From Coptis chinensis (lineage: Eukaryota; Streptophyta; Magnoliopsida; Ranunculales; Ranunculaceae), in NCBI GenBank assembly GCA_015680905.1, contig CM027380.1, forward strand, positions 14,216,001-14,280,000: a DNA stretch of 64,000 bases. Reading direction: 5' to 3'. Made by a program: the position numbers and the translations under genes. Below are positions 54,666 to 64,000 of the stretch, in pieces. How positions within the stretch are numbered: the first letter of the stretch is position 1; the number at the start of each line of letters is the position of its first letter. A model generated the notes under the pieces. That model was not told the DNA's origin. It saw only the letters and a list, made by a program, of their open reading frames with translations, and did not search any database.

Positions 54666-55981
54666 TTTTGAAAATTTTAATTGATATATATTTGGAAATT
54701 CTTGATTTCGTGCATATGCAACTTTTCTTATCAACAATCAAAATAGCTTAGGTTCAACTATAAATGAAAAACAAATTTAAACAATAAATTAAGATGGTAA
54801 AATATCACGCCATGATGTAGTCACATGTAAACAACCTCTCAAAATAATAAGATAAAGTTTATTGTGCCATAAATGTGAAATAGATTCTAATTAGCCAAAC
54901 AATGCACACAGTTGAACATACCAAAATAATACGCACACATCAATAAAACTTCATAACAAAAAACGTTTTAACTTCGAAAACTTTAATAATATACAACAAT
55001 TTTTTTGTATTCTAACCCATGCACACCATAAGATTCATATACTCCCACACACCTATTCTAGAATTTTCAGGGTTGTACCAACTATCCTTGTACTTCAAGG
55101 AAGACATTAGATTTCGAACCCGTCCTATGAACGGGTGCCATTACATGATATTAATTTAAAAATATTAATTAGAAAACCTTCATTCATTAAGAAATATAAA
55201 CCCTAATCCTCCAGGATTTACTACTATAGTTGATGGATCGTCAATGAATTGAACTGCTACAAACACAGACACACGACAACACTACATGTACGCTTTTATG
55301 GTCTTTGTAGACTTCATTTGGGCAATATATTCTAGCATAGGAATCATGCTTCTTGTCACAATCATATACTTGAGACTTTTGAGAATGAGAGAGTGTTTTA
55401 GACTATTTATGTTGAACTTTTGGTAACAAATCCTATTCTAAATTCCATATGTATATTGTTTTAGAGACATGCCATTAAAAGAAAGTCATGATACAATTGG
55501 AATGTGTTTTAGTGAATTCAAAGAAGAACGAAGATTCAAAGACCATAATTAGCACCTCATGGGTGTACAATCGAATCATTCACTAATGTTCTTCATGAAA
55601 CATGCTAAAATCTTGAGAAAACAAATGCATTTGTAGTGAAGTCTGCTAAAAAACTTGACATAGACAATGTGTATTAACAAAAACAATATAATAATTCAAT
55701 AAATGATCTTAGAGAACTTGGTATTTACTTACAGGACAACCCCAAACAATTCTTCAACCACATAGTCAAAAGCCTTAAAAAATGAAACAAATTCAATCTC
55801 AAGAATACACAAAATAGAACAAAATTTAGTCCCAAGATTACACTAAACATGATGAGGTTACATTATGAATTCCTCCATTTCCTACTTCAAGCTTCTGGTG
55901 CCTGCATAGTCAATGTCTAAACTTCGAAAAAAACTGAAACATAACATCAAAACATCAATACCTATTAAAATAAAAATTATA

Positions 55982-56016
<35 letters not shown>

Positions 56017-56216
56017 TGAGTAGCCACTGATAAATGAAATAAAAAGAGATGATTATTAAAGAGCGGAATATTAATGAAATGTGCAAATTAGTTATCAAAC
56101 TTCTCAACTGGCGATCTCCATGACACTGTTGTCACTGCTTAAATTGATTTCTACATGATATACAAATACAAATTAAATTAAAGGTCTTATAGAACAGATT
56201 CCTCATAGAAGCAAAT
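54666..56216. other. Presumed Helitron interior and unassigned AT-rich DNA
   Basis: No gene. A poly-A run lies at about 55983-56013. Confidence 0.4.
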
Positions 56217-57507
56217 TGATAAGAGCCCAAAACTGTAGTTTTAACCCTTTAATATCATTATATTTAGACCAATTATATTTATAATAAATAAGAGTTAGTA
56301 CTGTTTACGTGCTTTTGTGTATTTAAGACATTGGAGTCCAATATATGAAGAAATATGTCACTTTTGCGAGATAAAGGAGCAAAGGTTGGTTGTTAAGAAG
56401 TTCTATGATTAAAGGCCAAGATTCAAGGAGAAAAAATATTTTTAAAGCCCGGTCACAGATGAAAAGTCAAAGTCAACGTGGGCAGAAATGGAGAAAAGTC
56501 AATAGAACTTTTATAGGTCGTATCTTTGGACTCGAACCTCGGAATTAGGCCTACTACATGTCAAAACAACCGGATCGAAAAGAGCTTTCTAATGGTTTAG
56601 GCCTTGACCCAATCAGAGGAGTATAAGTGGACAAAAAGGCTGTTGTAATAATTTATAGCAAAGAAATCTTTTTGGACTTAAGTAATTAGGTTTTGGGCTT
56701 GATTTAAGGGCCCAAAACATGGCTCCAAAGCCCATGCATGAAATTGTAAACCTAGCCCTCTCTTATATAAAGAGGATTAAGGCATAACTCTCAATTACTT
56801 AGTTATTATTTAGTTTAGACATAGGTTTTAATTCATATAACTCTTTCATTAGTTTTAAGTTAGTTGTTTGTTCTTCATTATTCCATTAGATTAATAAAAT
56901 CCAAGTTATTATTCTTTATTATGTTTTCTTCTTATTTATATATTAATGATAGTCTAATGACTTCTAGCTAAACCTCCATTAGAAGGGTTTGATGAAGCTT
57001 GAATGAAGACTTGATGTGTTAGTTAGAATTATTGATTTAAGAGTTTCACTCTAGTAGGTTAGTTGATTCTCCATGAAAATGGGTTGAACTTTCTCACATG
57101 CTAATTATTAGTTGGTAAAGATTGCCATGAATAATTAGGAATCAATTACTTAATCTTATTGGTTAGGATTGCAATAATCGACACTAGCATATTAGGAATT
57201 CATCTAAGTGGAATCAAATCCCCCTAATCCCTTCTCCATATTCACATCTTAGTATCAATTTGCCATAGTATAATCTATTTATCATAATTACAATCACCGT
57301 ATTAGTATAATTAAATACATTGTTAGTATTGATTAAACCATTGAAACTTATGTTTAAACAACTAGGAGTGGAACGAATTCTCTTCTCCACATATTTTACT
57401 AAAACCGAAAGTAGAATCTTTGATCAATTAATATAAATTCACGTGTTTACTTATTCATAACATAATTAGTTAAGAGTAGGTAAAACGATGTCTTTTTACA
57501 TTTATCA
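56217..57507 (+). repeat. 5' LTR of the Athila-like element (about 1.29 kb)
   Basis: Starts TGATAAGAGCCC and ends TTATCA directly before the primer-binding site. The size fits the 1.2-1.8 kb LTRs of this group. Only one LTR is visible, so the left boundary rests on the TG start and general appearance. Confidence 0.6.
56764..56771 (+). promoter_or_regulatory. TATA box of the Athila-like LTR promoter
   Basis: TATATAAA in the context cctctcttatataaagagga, located mid-LTR as expected for the U3 end. Confidence 0.6.
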
Positions 57508-57509
57508 AA

Positions 57510-57523
57510 TGGCGTTATTGCCG
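57510..57523 (+). other. Primer-binding site of the Athila-like element
   Basis: TGGCGTTATTGCCG two bases after the LTR end. This is a diverged form of the TGGCGCCGTTGCCG site typical of Athila elements. Confidence 0.7.
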
Positions 57524-57654
57524 TCTTAGTTCTATTTAAATTCGTTTCATTTAGTATTTTCAATCTTCCCAAAACCCATTATAACCCACCCACCCTTGTT
57601 TGGTTCTAACTGTGTTTGTTTTGTTCAGAAAATTATTTTTTCAGAATTCTACAT

Positions 57655-57775
57655 TGAGCACGCCCGCGCCCGAAGTACTATATTTCTGAAGCGCGCCCGC
57701 CCTCGAAGTACTAGAAGTTGTGTTAAGCAAGAAGCAAGCCTTCTACGCCTGTTTCCAAGCGGCCGCCCCCCTGAT
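57655..57775 (+). repeat. GC-rich leader repeat, upstream copy (partner at 62460-62610)
   Basis: Two units of the type gcRcgcccgccctcgaagta followed by ctagaag, in otherwise AT-rich DNA. Related units occur before the downstream ORF. Confidence 0.6.
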
Positions 57776-58018
57776 ACATATCTGATATATTCCGGTTAGT
57801 TCAAACTTTTGTTTGTTCAAAGTTGTTCAGTGTTTTCATCTTCTTAAATACACTGAAATTGCATATACAAGACGCTATTCAAACGCGTAGTAAGGAGGCA
57901 TTCAGGTACTCCTTCTTCCACTCCTCGCCTCTTCTGTCAGAGGAGTTTTTAATTCTAGCATATCAAGGTTGTTTTGATTGTTGTTTGTGGTTCCTATTTA
58001 TATTGGCCTTAGCCTTGC

Positions 58019-60460
58019 ATGAGATTAAGGTCCGATAATAGTAAACCATCTTCTGTTCTTTATCATAAATGTCAATGCACACGCCTATTTAGAATATCAC
58101 CCACTACACCTGCATTAATGGCTGATGAAACAGAGACTCCTTTCTCGATTTTTACAAGGCCCTTAACGATAGCCCTAAGTTTTGCATCGCTCTTTCAAAC
58201 CCAGTGGGGGATTTTTGAATCCCCCCAAATATATTTAATTTGTTACCAATTTTTCATAGGTTGGACCATGAGAATACTTATCAGCATATGCGTAGGATAG
58301 AACAAGTTCTTACCACATTTCATCATCCTACCATAGGTTCAGAACAAATTAAATTGAGGGTGTTTCCTTTCACCCTAGCCGATAAGGCGACATCTTAGTT
58401 AACTGCCCAAGCGCCTAATTCTATGGACTCATGGGCCAAACTTGTCTAATTATTCATGGAACAGTTTTACCCACTTTTGAAGACATATGAAATGATATAT
58501 AAGATTCATTTCTTCTGCCAGAACCCTCATGAATCCTTTTCAAAGGCCTGGAATCATTTCACTGATCTTTTCATCGAGTGTCCACATCATAACCTTGTGA
58601 AAGACACGCTTGTTCGTGCCTTTTTCAAAGGGCTTTTACATCACCATAAGGAGGTTCTTGATATAATGAATGGGGGTAGTTTCCTTAGTAAAGGAGCCTT
58701 AGAGGCTTATAAGTTTTTGGAGGATCAATCTAAGCATAATAATAACTGGGGGGGTAATGACATCCCCTGCTCCGCTAAATCTTCTTCCATAGTTAAGGCT
58801 GCTAGTATGTTTTAGGTTAAATATGATCCTGAGCTTAAAACTTTAATCGAATCTCTCACTAAAAAGGTAGAAGCTATTTCTTTTCAACAAAAGCCTACTC
58901 CTGTCATGAACGTCAACTCTATTCCTTGTAATTTTTGTTTGAGTCCTGATCATCCCGACTCCTATTGTCCTCTAGTCTATGAACAACCATCCGCGCAACC
59001 GGACAATGTTTGTTCCATTAATAGCGAACCTAACACACCTTGGAGACAACATCCCAACTTCAGTTGGAGAAATAATCAATAATTTACACCTCCAGGGTTT
59101 AATAATCAAAATATTAGGCCAGCAAACAACTACAACCAAGCTCCACCGAGACAAGGACAAGGACAAGATAATTATAATAATTATAATAATAATTATAATG
59201 CTATTAGAGGTATCGTTCAGGTTAATAATAACTATTGCAACCTGCCCGTTAATAATCAATGTGAGATAGTTTCAGTCACACCACCTGTGGCCATTACACC
59301 TTCACAACCGGATCGTTTCGAAGCCTACATGTAGGCTAACCAACATATTTTACAATCTATTAATCATTCTAACCAATAACTTTTACAATCCATTAATTAT
59401 TCCATCCAACAGTTAGCCCAAGGGAAAATCCAACCCAAAGGTGTGTTTTTAGGTCAAGCCATACCTAATCCTAAAATGCCAAACACAGCCTTTGAAGTAA
59501 CCGGTACTATTAGTAATAAACATTTAAACGTAGGTGAGTTAAATGTCATCCTCACTCTCCGTTCTGGCAGGGTGGTGGATAACGTCGTAACTATGCCTAT
59601 TGTTACCCCACCTGTGGTCATTGCACCTGATAATTTACTAGATACCGATGTAGTAACTGACGATCCTACTCTTGTAGAGGTACCAGTTAAACCTCAACCC
59701 AAGAGGAAAGCAGCCAAGGTTAAAACTCCTATTGATCCATATGCTAAATATAAAGAGAACCCACTGTTTTTCCAGAAACTAGCCATGTTACACAAGGATA
59801 CAAACTTTGATGAGATTAGGAAAGTTTTTAAAAATCTAACGATAAACCTACCTTTTCTTGACGCTATTAAAAAGTTACCACAACATGCTAAGTTTCTAAA
59901 AAAGTTGTGAACTACTAGACGGAAGACCAATTTACTAAAAGATGCCTTTTTAACTGAACAGTTTCTAACTCTATCTTAACATAATGGAATTGTTAAGTAC
60001 AAGGACCCTGGTTGTCCTATTGTACAATACATCTTGGGGGATACCCACATGATGACTGTACTATTAGACCTGGGGGCGAGTGTTAACTTACTCCCTTATT
60101 ATCTATATAAGCAAATAGATCTACAATAGATGTAACCAACTAAAATGACATTGCAATTAGCTGATCGTTCTATTAAGTATCTTAAGGGTGTTGTTGAAAA
60201 CGTGTTGGTTAAGGTTTAAGATTTTTACTACCTAGCAGACTTCGTTATCCTAGACACAGAAGTCACTAACGACACTATTCCTATTATTTTAGGGTGTCCT
60301 TTCTTGGCAACTGCCAACGCGCTCATAAATTGCCGCGATGGTTTGATATATGTCTATGTCCTTTGGCCATCTTTCTGTTGAGGTAAATGTTTTCAAAATG
60401 ATGAAACAGTTACCCGATTCATCTATAGATGGAGAAGTTAGCATGATCGAGAGCTTAGCT
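58019..60460 (+). pseudogene. Athila-like gag-protease region with many stop codons
   Basis: Gag core pieces are DHENTYQHMRRIEQVL, KLRVFPFTLADKATS, MEQFYPLLKTYEMIYKIHFF, ESFSKAWNHFTDLFIECPHH, and GGSFLSKGALEAYKFLEDQS. They are followed by a Cys/His segment (CNFCLSPDHPDSYC), an Asn-rich stretch, NVILTLRSGRVV, and the protease region (LLDLGASVNLLPYYLYKQID, then [35 protein letters not shown]). The protease motif D-L-G-A-S is retained. At least nine stops interrupt one nearly continuous frame between about 58390 and 60470. The reading frame also shifts near 58200. Nearly all stops are TAA or TAG, often where a glutamine or tryptophan codon would fit. Confidence 0.85.
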
Positions 60461-61217
60461 TAAGATTATTTCAACAATACGCTTCCAGAAAATCAGATGC
60501 ACCAATTTCTTTCTTTCGTAAGTTTCGACTCCGACGCTTTCGTCCCTACACTAGTAAATACCCCTCTTATGGATGAGGATGAAAATCACAATTTTGACTC
60601 CTTGGACGAGATTGATGACTTTCTCCAAGATGCAGAGGTATACCATAATCATGTGGATGCGACCAAGCTAGATGAGGAATTACGACAAGTATCTTAGAGC
60701 CTGTGATGATCCACCCTATCAAGAACTACCTAGCGCACCACCCGCCTCGATTCCCCACCCTCCACCTTTTCAAAGGACCCTTGAGTTTGCACTTGACCCT
60801 CTTGTTTCTCTTATGCTTCATGATTTTCTAAACTCCCGTAGTAAGAAAATACTACCTAAAAACCACTTGATACTTTTATTTTCAGTTGTGTGATTATTCC
60901 AACCCACTCCACCACTGAATTTTTGATAAACCCACACTCTCATTTCTTCCATTCCTTACTTCTAACATTCATCCATATCCACCATATCTTCCACAACCAT
61001 CCATTTTCTCACAATCATTCACTTGGCCACCCTTTCGTTGGAGGAAAAAAAAGACTTTGCATGCTAGGTTAGGTTATATAAACATCAGTATTCACTCTCA
61101 TTCCGCTAGGTCACGTCATAGGAAATCATGGTACTTGATTGTGTTTGGGTGTGTTTTTTGTGATAATTATTTATGGCAAGATCCACAACTATTTCGGTTG
61201 TTGATATATGGTAAACT
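60461..61217. other. Region after protease where pol would be expected
   Basis: A 66-codon frame rich in Asp/Glu (60497-60697) and a proline-rich one (60672-60893) could be the last of the gag-pro polyprotein. No reverse-transcriptase motif seen. Confidence 0.45.
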
Positions 61218-61655
61218 GCAGGTTATTTATATATATATTTATTAGATAAAATCTCAAGTATCTAACTATAAAAGACTCATTTTATTCTTTGGTGTACTCC
61301 ATTCCACTCTTATATTTTGGTAGTGCACCATTCAGGTAACCGGGCTCTCCCTTTGGAGTGTGTGGTTGTAAGTATCGGATCTTAAGTCCACGTTTAACAT
61401 AATTCACATTTTCCACTCTTGCATGTTTTCTCAGTTTTTGAGTCATGTGTCTCTATGGTGTGTATTATGTCTTTATTGCTTTATTGTTTTTCTTTATATT
61501 AAATCTTATTCATAAAAAGTAAAAAAATTATGAAAACTGCAGGTTATTTATATATATATTTATTAGATAAAATCTCAAGTATCTACCTATAAAAGACTCA
61601 TTTTATTCTTTGACTCCATTTTTATATTTTGGTAGTGCATTTTAAAAACAAGTTT
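61218..61655. repeat. Direct repeat of about 115 bp, offset about 320 bp
   Basis: The block beginning ctgcaggttatttatatata occurs at about 61218 and 61538. Both continue through agataaaatctcaagtatct, ataaaagactcattttattc and tatattttggtagtgca. Confidence 0.9.
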
Positions 61656-62363
61656 CTAAACCATGTTTTAACATAAACGCTTTCCATTTGCATGTTTTTG
61701 GTTTTGAATCATGTGTCTCTAGCAAGCTAATGTTTAAAAGTCGTTTTAAAAAACAAATTTTCTAAACCATGTTTTCAAAAATTTGTTTGGGGGTGGGATG
61801 TTTGGTCTTTCCATTCTTGATCACTCAACTTCCTATTCTTATCCCATCTTCGTCGCGTGGCTAGCTTTATTGTATTATTATTATGTTAAGACTATTTTTC
61901 TTGTTTTTAGTAGATTTTGATTCCGAATTGTTTAATTAAGTAGTTAATATTGAATTCTGTCTTTGTTATTTTATATTTGAAGTTGTTTTAAATTCCGGCA
62001 TATGCTATGTTTTGTATCATGAATCTTGCCCTTCCAACTTGTTTGGGGGTGGACTTATTTATTTTAGCAATGCCTCTAATCATATCCACATGTTTTTTGT
62101 CGAAATATTATTGCCTGCTTGATAATGATTGAATTATGTGAGAATGTTGCTAATTTGGTGTAGCTAGAATTAGCTAGTGTTGTTTGGTGCAACTTCAAGG
62201 AGTAGTGATTAGATGATTGCTATTGTAATTCCAACCAAAAAGCTATTGGTTTGGTTTTGGAGTTTGTATTCTGGTCTATTTCTATTTTGGATTTAGAAAT
62301 TTTTTTTTCCATCTTGTTGCCTTAACTATTTGGGCAACTTGTGAAACTTAGAAACTAGTCCTC
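61656..62363. other. Non-coding stretch with two ttgtttgggggtgg motifs
   Basis: Motif copies at about 61786 and 62040, with a third at 63830 after the downstream ORF. Such G-rich motifs are common downstream of coding regions in Athila-type elements. Confidence 0.5.
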
Positions 62364-62371
62364 TATAAATA
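62364..62371 (+). promoter_or_regulatory. TATA box upstream of the ORF at 62668-63599
   Basis: TATAAATA in ctagtcctctataaatatag, followed about 30 bp later by ctctcaacttaacatcacac, a plausible start region. About 300 bp of leader would precede the ORF. Confidence 0.55.
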
Positions 62372-62459
62372 TAGGGTTCACTCTCAACTTAACATCACAC
62401 CTTTCACCTTGCACCTCTCACTTTTCCTTTCACTTTCACTTCATAACATTTCTATTACA

Positions 62460-62610
62460 CGGAGCGCGCACGCCCCCACCCTCAAAACACTGGACCTCTC
62501 GTCAAGCAAGAGCGTGCACGTGCCCTTCCATAGGCAAGTTTGAGCGCACCCGCCCTCAAAATACTGGACCTTTCGTCTAGTAAGCGGCGCCAGCGCCTTA
62601 CCGCAGCCGA
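62460..62610 (+). repeat. GC-rich leader repeat, downstream copy (partner at 57655-57775)
   Basis: Two units (gagcgcgcacgcccccaccc with tcaaaacactggacc, and gagcgcacccgccctcaaaa with tactggacc). It sits between a TATA box and the ORF, mirroring the arrangement upstream of gag. Confidence 0.6.
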
Positions 62611-62667
62611 GCAATCTTGAAGCTGGCGTGCTCTTCACCTCATGACCACTTCCAATTCTGATTTTTT

Positions 62668-63599
62668 GTGGGTTCTTCCGAGGTTGTTTCAAGCAGTTCT
62701 AGAGTGTGTTTGTTTGATATGAAGTCACCTCGGATCATACAAGAGCAGTCCTTTGAAGATTTGTTCGCAAGTGACACGTATGGGTCTTGGTTCCGCGACT
62801 TGATTATAAAGGTGAAATGGCAGCCTCTAATGGTGAGTTCTAATGAACTTTATTCTCCTGCACTTACTTCGTATTTCTATGACCATTCTCCGTCACCATT
62901 GAGGATGAAACAATGGATATAACCAAGTTCTTATTGGCATTTGCTATTGGACTTTCTATGCTTGCTGAAATCCAAGACTCATGGGGCTATTTGGTTGATA
63001 ATATATATGCCTACAACTATGAGTTTTTACATGAGATCTATAGGGAAGGAATTTTCCGTGTCAAGGACAAAGGGCAATATAACGTAGCCCTTGGTAGCTT
63101 GTCCCTTAACGTATGCACTACCATGTTCTTTATCATAGTGAATATCTTAGGGGAGTGGCGGTTTTTGTCTGCGAGTAATGCCGCTGGTGACGTTTTCCTT
63201 GCTTTAGCTGAGAGATGTTTCTTATATGACATTCCCCAGGTTTTAGTGGCTAGTCTACCAAGAGCTCATAGTATGAGGCATAAGTACCTTCTTATGTCTG
63301 TTTTGGTTTGCCGCATCATGCGTTTCTTTTTTCCTGATTTTTGTGCCCGTTTCACGGATTTGGTTGGGGTTGAAATTATGAGACCCACCAACTGCATTAT
63401 ACGCTCTTTCCATGCAATGACTTGGTCAGGGTGGAGGCTACAACCTAATTGGGTTGCCCCTTACACCCCTTCCGACCAATTGGCGCTTAACATGTTAGCA
63501 ATTGTAGATGATAGATGGCGTGAGGTCTGGCAAATTATCATGGCATGGCAGGATGCCAAGGAACCTCAATTCTTCATAGATGAGGAGGACAACGTGTAA
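62668..63599 (+). pseudogene. ORF of the Athila-like element, unknown function, one frameshift
   Basis: Frame 62668-62922 (84 aa) runs through SFEDLFASDTYGSWFRDLII and WQPLMVSSNELYSPALTSYF. Frame 62913-63599 (228 aa, MDITKFLLAFAIGLSMLAEI, then VCTTMFFIIVNILGEWRFLS, ending AKEPQFFIDEEDNV) overlaps it by ten bases. A single frameshift near 62890 would join them into about 305 residues. The pattern of a folded, partly hydrophobic domain before a GGGGGTGG motif fits accessory ORFs of Athila-type elements, but I do not recognise the family. Two stretches (about residues 5-20 and 70-85 of the 228-aa part) are hydrophobic enough to be membrane segments or buried helices. A GT-AG intron-like pair (gtaagt at 63619, ttttacag at about 63750) follows the stop. 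Confidence 0.5.
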
Positions 63600-64000
63600 A
63601 TGCTGGATATAAGGTAAGTTTTAATTTTTGTTTGTGTCTGCTTATGTCCCAAGCAATGTAATTTTTGTTATCCCCATAATGGGTGGAACTCCTATAGAGT
63701 TGCGTTTGTTTTTATTTATCTATATTAGTATGTTCTAAATTTGTTTTACAGGTGTTCTTCAATTTTCACGCGTTTCCATGACATTTCCTACCCTTCTTAT
63801 TTTAATACTTTGAAGACAAAGCATGTTCTTGTTTGGGGGTGGCATAGAAACACACGTAAATTAAGGCACCTATTAGGATATAATACATGTATAATATGCA
63901 CTTGTTTTATAGTAAAAAAAAAATTCAAAAATTCAAAAAAAATATAAATAAAAAGTTTATGCTATACACTTAGGAATATTGGTATTGTTTCTTTCTCTAT
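63600..64000. other. 3' flank of the ORF, Athila-like interior
   Basis: Putative 3' UTR intron (63619 to about 63750), then gtttgggggtggca at about 63830. No gene. Confidence 0.45.

Larger units (their letters stand above)
56217..64000 (+). mobile_element. Athila-like Ty3/gypsy element, 5' LTR to window end
   Basis: Order on the plus strand: LTR (56217-57507), primer-binding site, GC-rich leader, gag-protease remnant (58019 to about 60460), then about 2 kb with no pol motifs, a second GC-rich leader, an ORF (62668-63599) and a TTTGGGGGTGG motif (63833). gag similarity and the TGGCG...TTGCCG primer site indicate the Athila group. Reverse transcriptase, RNase H and integrase were not found, so this is a non-autonomous derivative or two abutting partial elements. 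The 3' LTR would be outside the window. Confidence 0.7.

Noticed and set aside
1-64000. Possible bacterial or organellar origin, tRNA or rRNA genes
   Set aside because: Spliced plant genes and plant transposons throughout. No tRNA cloverleaf or rRNA segment was recognised by eye, though a tRNA scan was not possible.

Overview
The window is nuclear DNA of a flowering plant, most likely a eudicot. The evidence is GT-AG introns, four L-type lectin receptor kinases (a plant-specific family), a 15-exon plant-type rhamnogalacturonate lyase, and typical plant transposons (Ty3/gypsy Tat and Athila types, Mutator-like, hAT, Harbinger/Tourist-like, Helitrons). I cannot name the species. No rRNA, tRNA or CRISPR array was recognised.

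Layout. 1-4781: a Helitron on the minus strand, cut by the window edge. Its 5' terminus is visible at 4781 and the N-terminal part of its replication/helicase gene is decayed. 5601-10036: an apparently intact rhamnogalacturonate lyase gene (minus, 638 aa). 11699-22099: three intact, nearly intronless lectin receptor kinases in tandem (minus). 22815-38348: a Mutator-like element with a perfect 9-bp target duplication, carrying a broken B3-domain gene fragment. It is split by a 13-kb Tat-lineage gypsy retrotransposon (24275-37245, 5-bp target duplication). 38481-49352: a tentative old LTR element hit by a hAT element (39758-40482, perfect 8-bp duplication) and by Helitron material. The Helitron material has a 3' end at 40606, an LRR-kinase gene fragment and a helicase C-terminus. 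Several tandem arrays follow. 50399-52561: a fourth lectin receptor kinase, closest to the third. 52887-54665: a Tourist-like MITE, a long-armed inverted repeat, an array of palindromic units and another Helitron 3' end. 56217-64000: an Athila-like gypsy element with a 1.3-kb LTR, a gag-protease region full of stop codons, no visible reverse transcriptase or integrase, and a downstream ORF with its own TATA box.

How it fits together. The host genes are one cell-wall enzyme and a same-strand cluster of four lectin receptor kinases. Kinases 3 and 4 (about 28 kb apart) share promoter-proximal and 3' flanking sequence, so they are a gene duplication later pushed apart by nested transposons. Everything between them is transposon-derived or unassigned. 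The nesting order can be read from target duplications: Mutator-like element first, then the Tat element inside it; separately, the tentative LTR element, then the hAT element inside it.

Novelty. I did not find a clear new enzymatic or defence system. The best candidates for a second look are the B3-carrying Mutator-like element split by a Tat element, the antisense gene and 103-bp array inside that Tat element, the array of dyad-symmetric units at 54.2-54.5 kb, the 86-bp array open in three minus-strand frames, and the expanded glycine linker plus inserted threonine in the fourth kinase. All alignments were done by eye.
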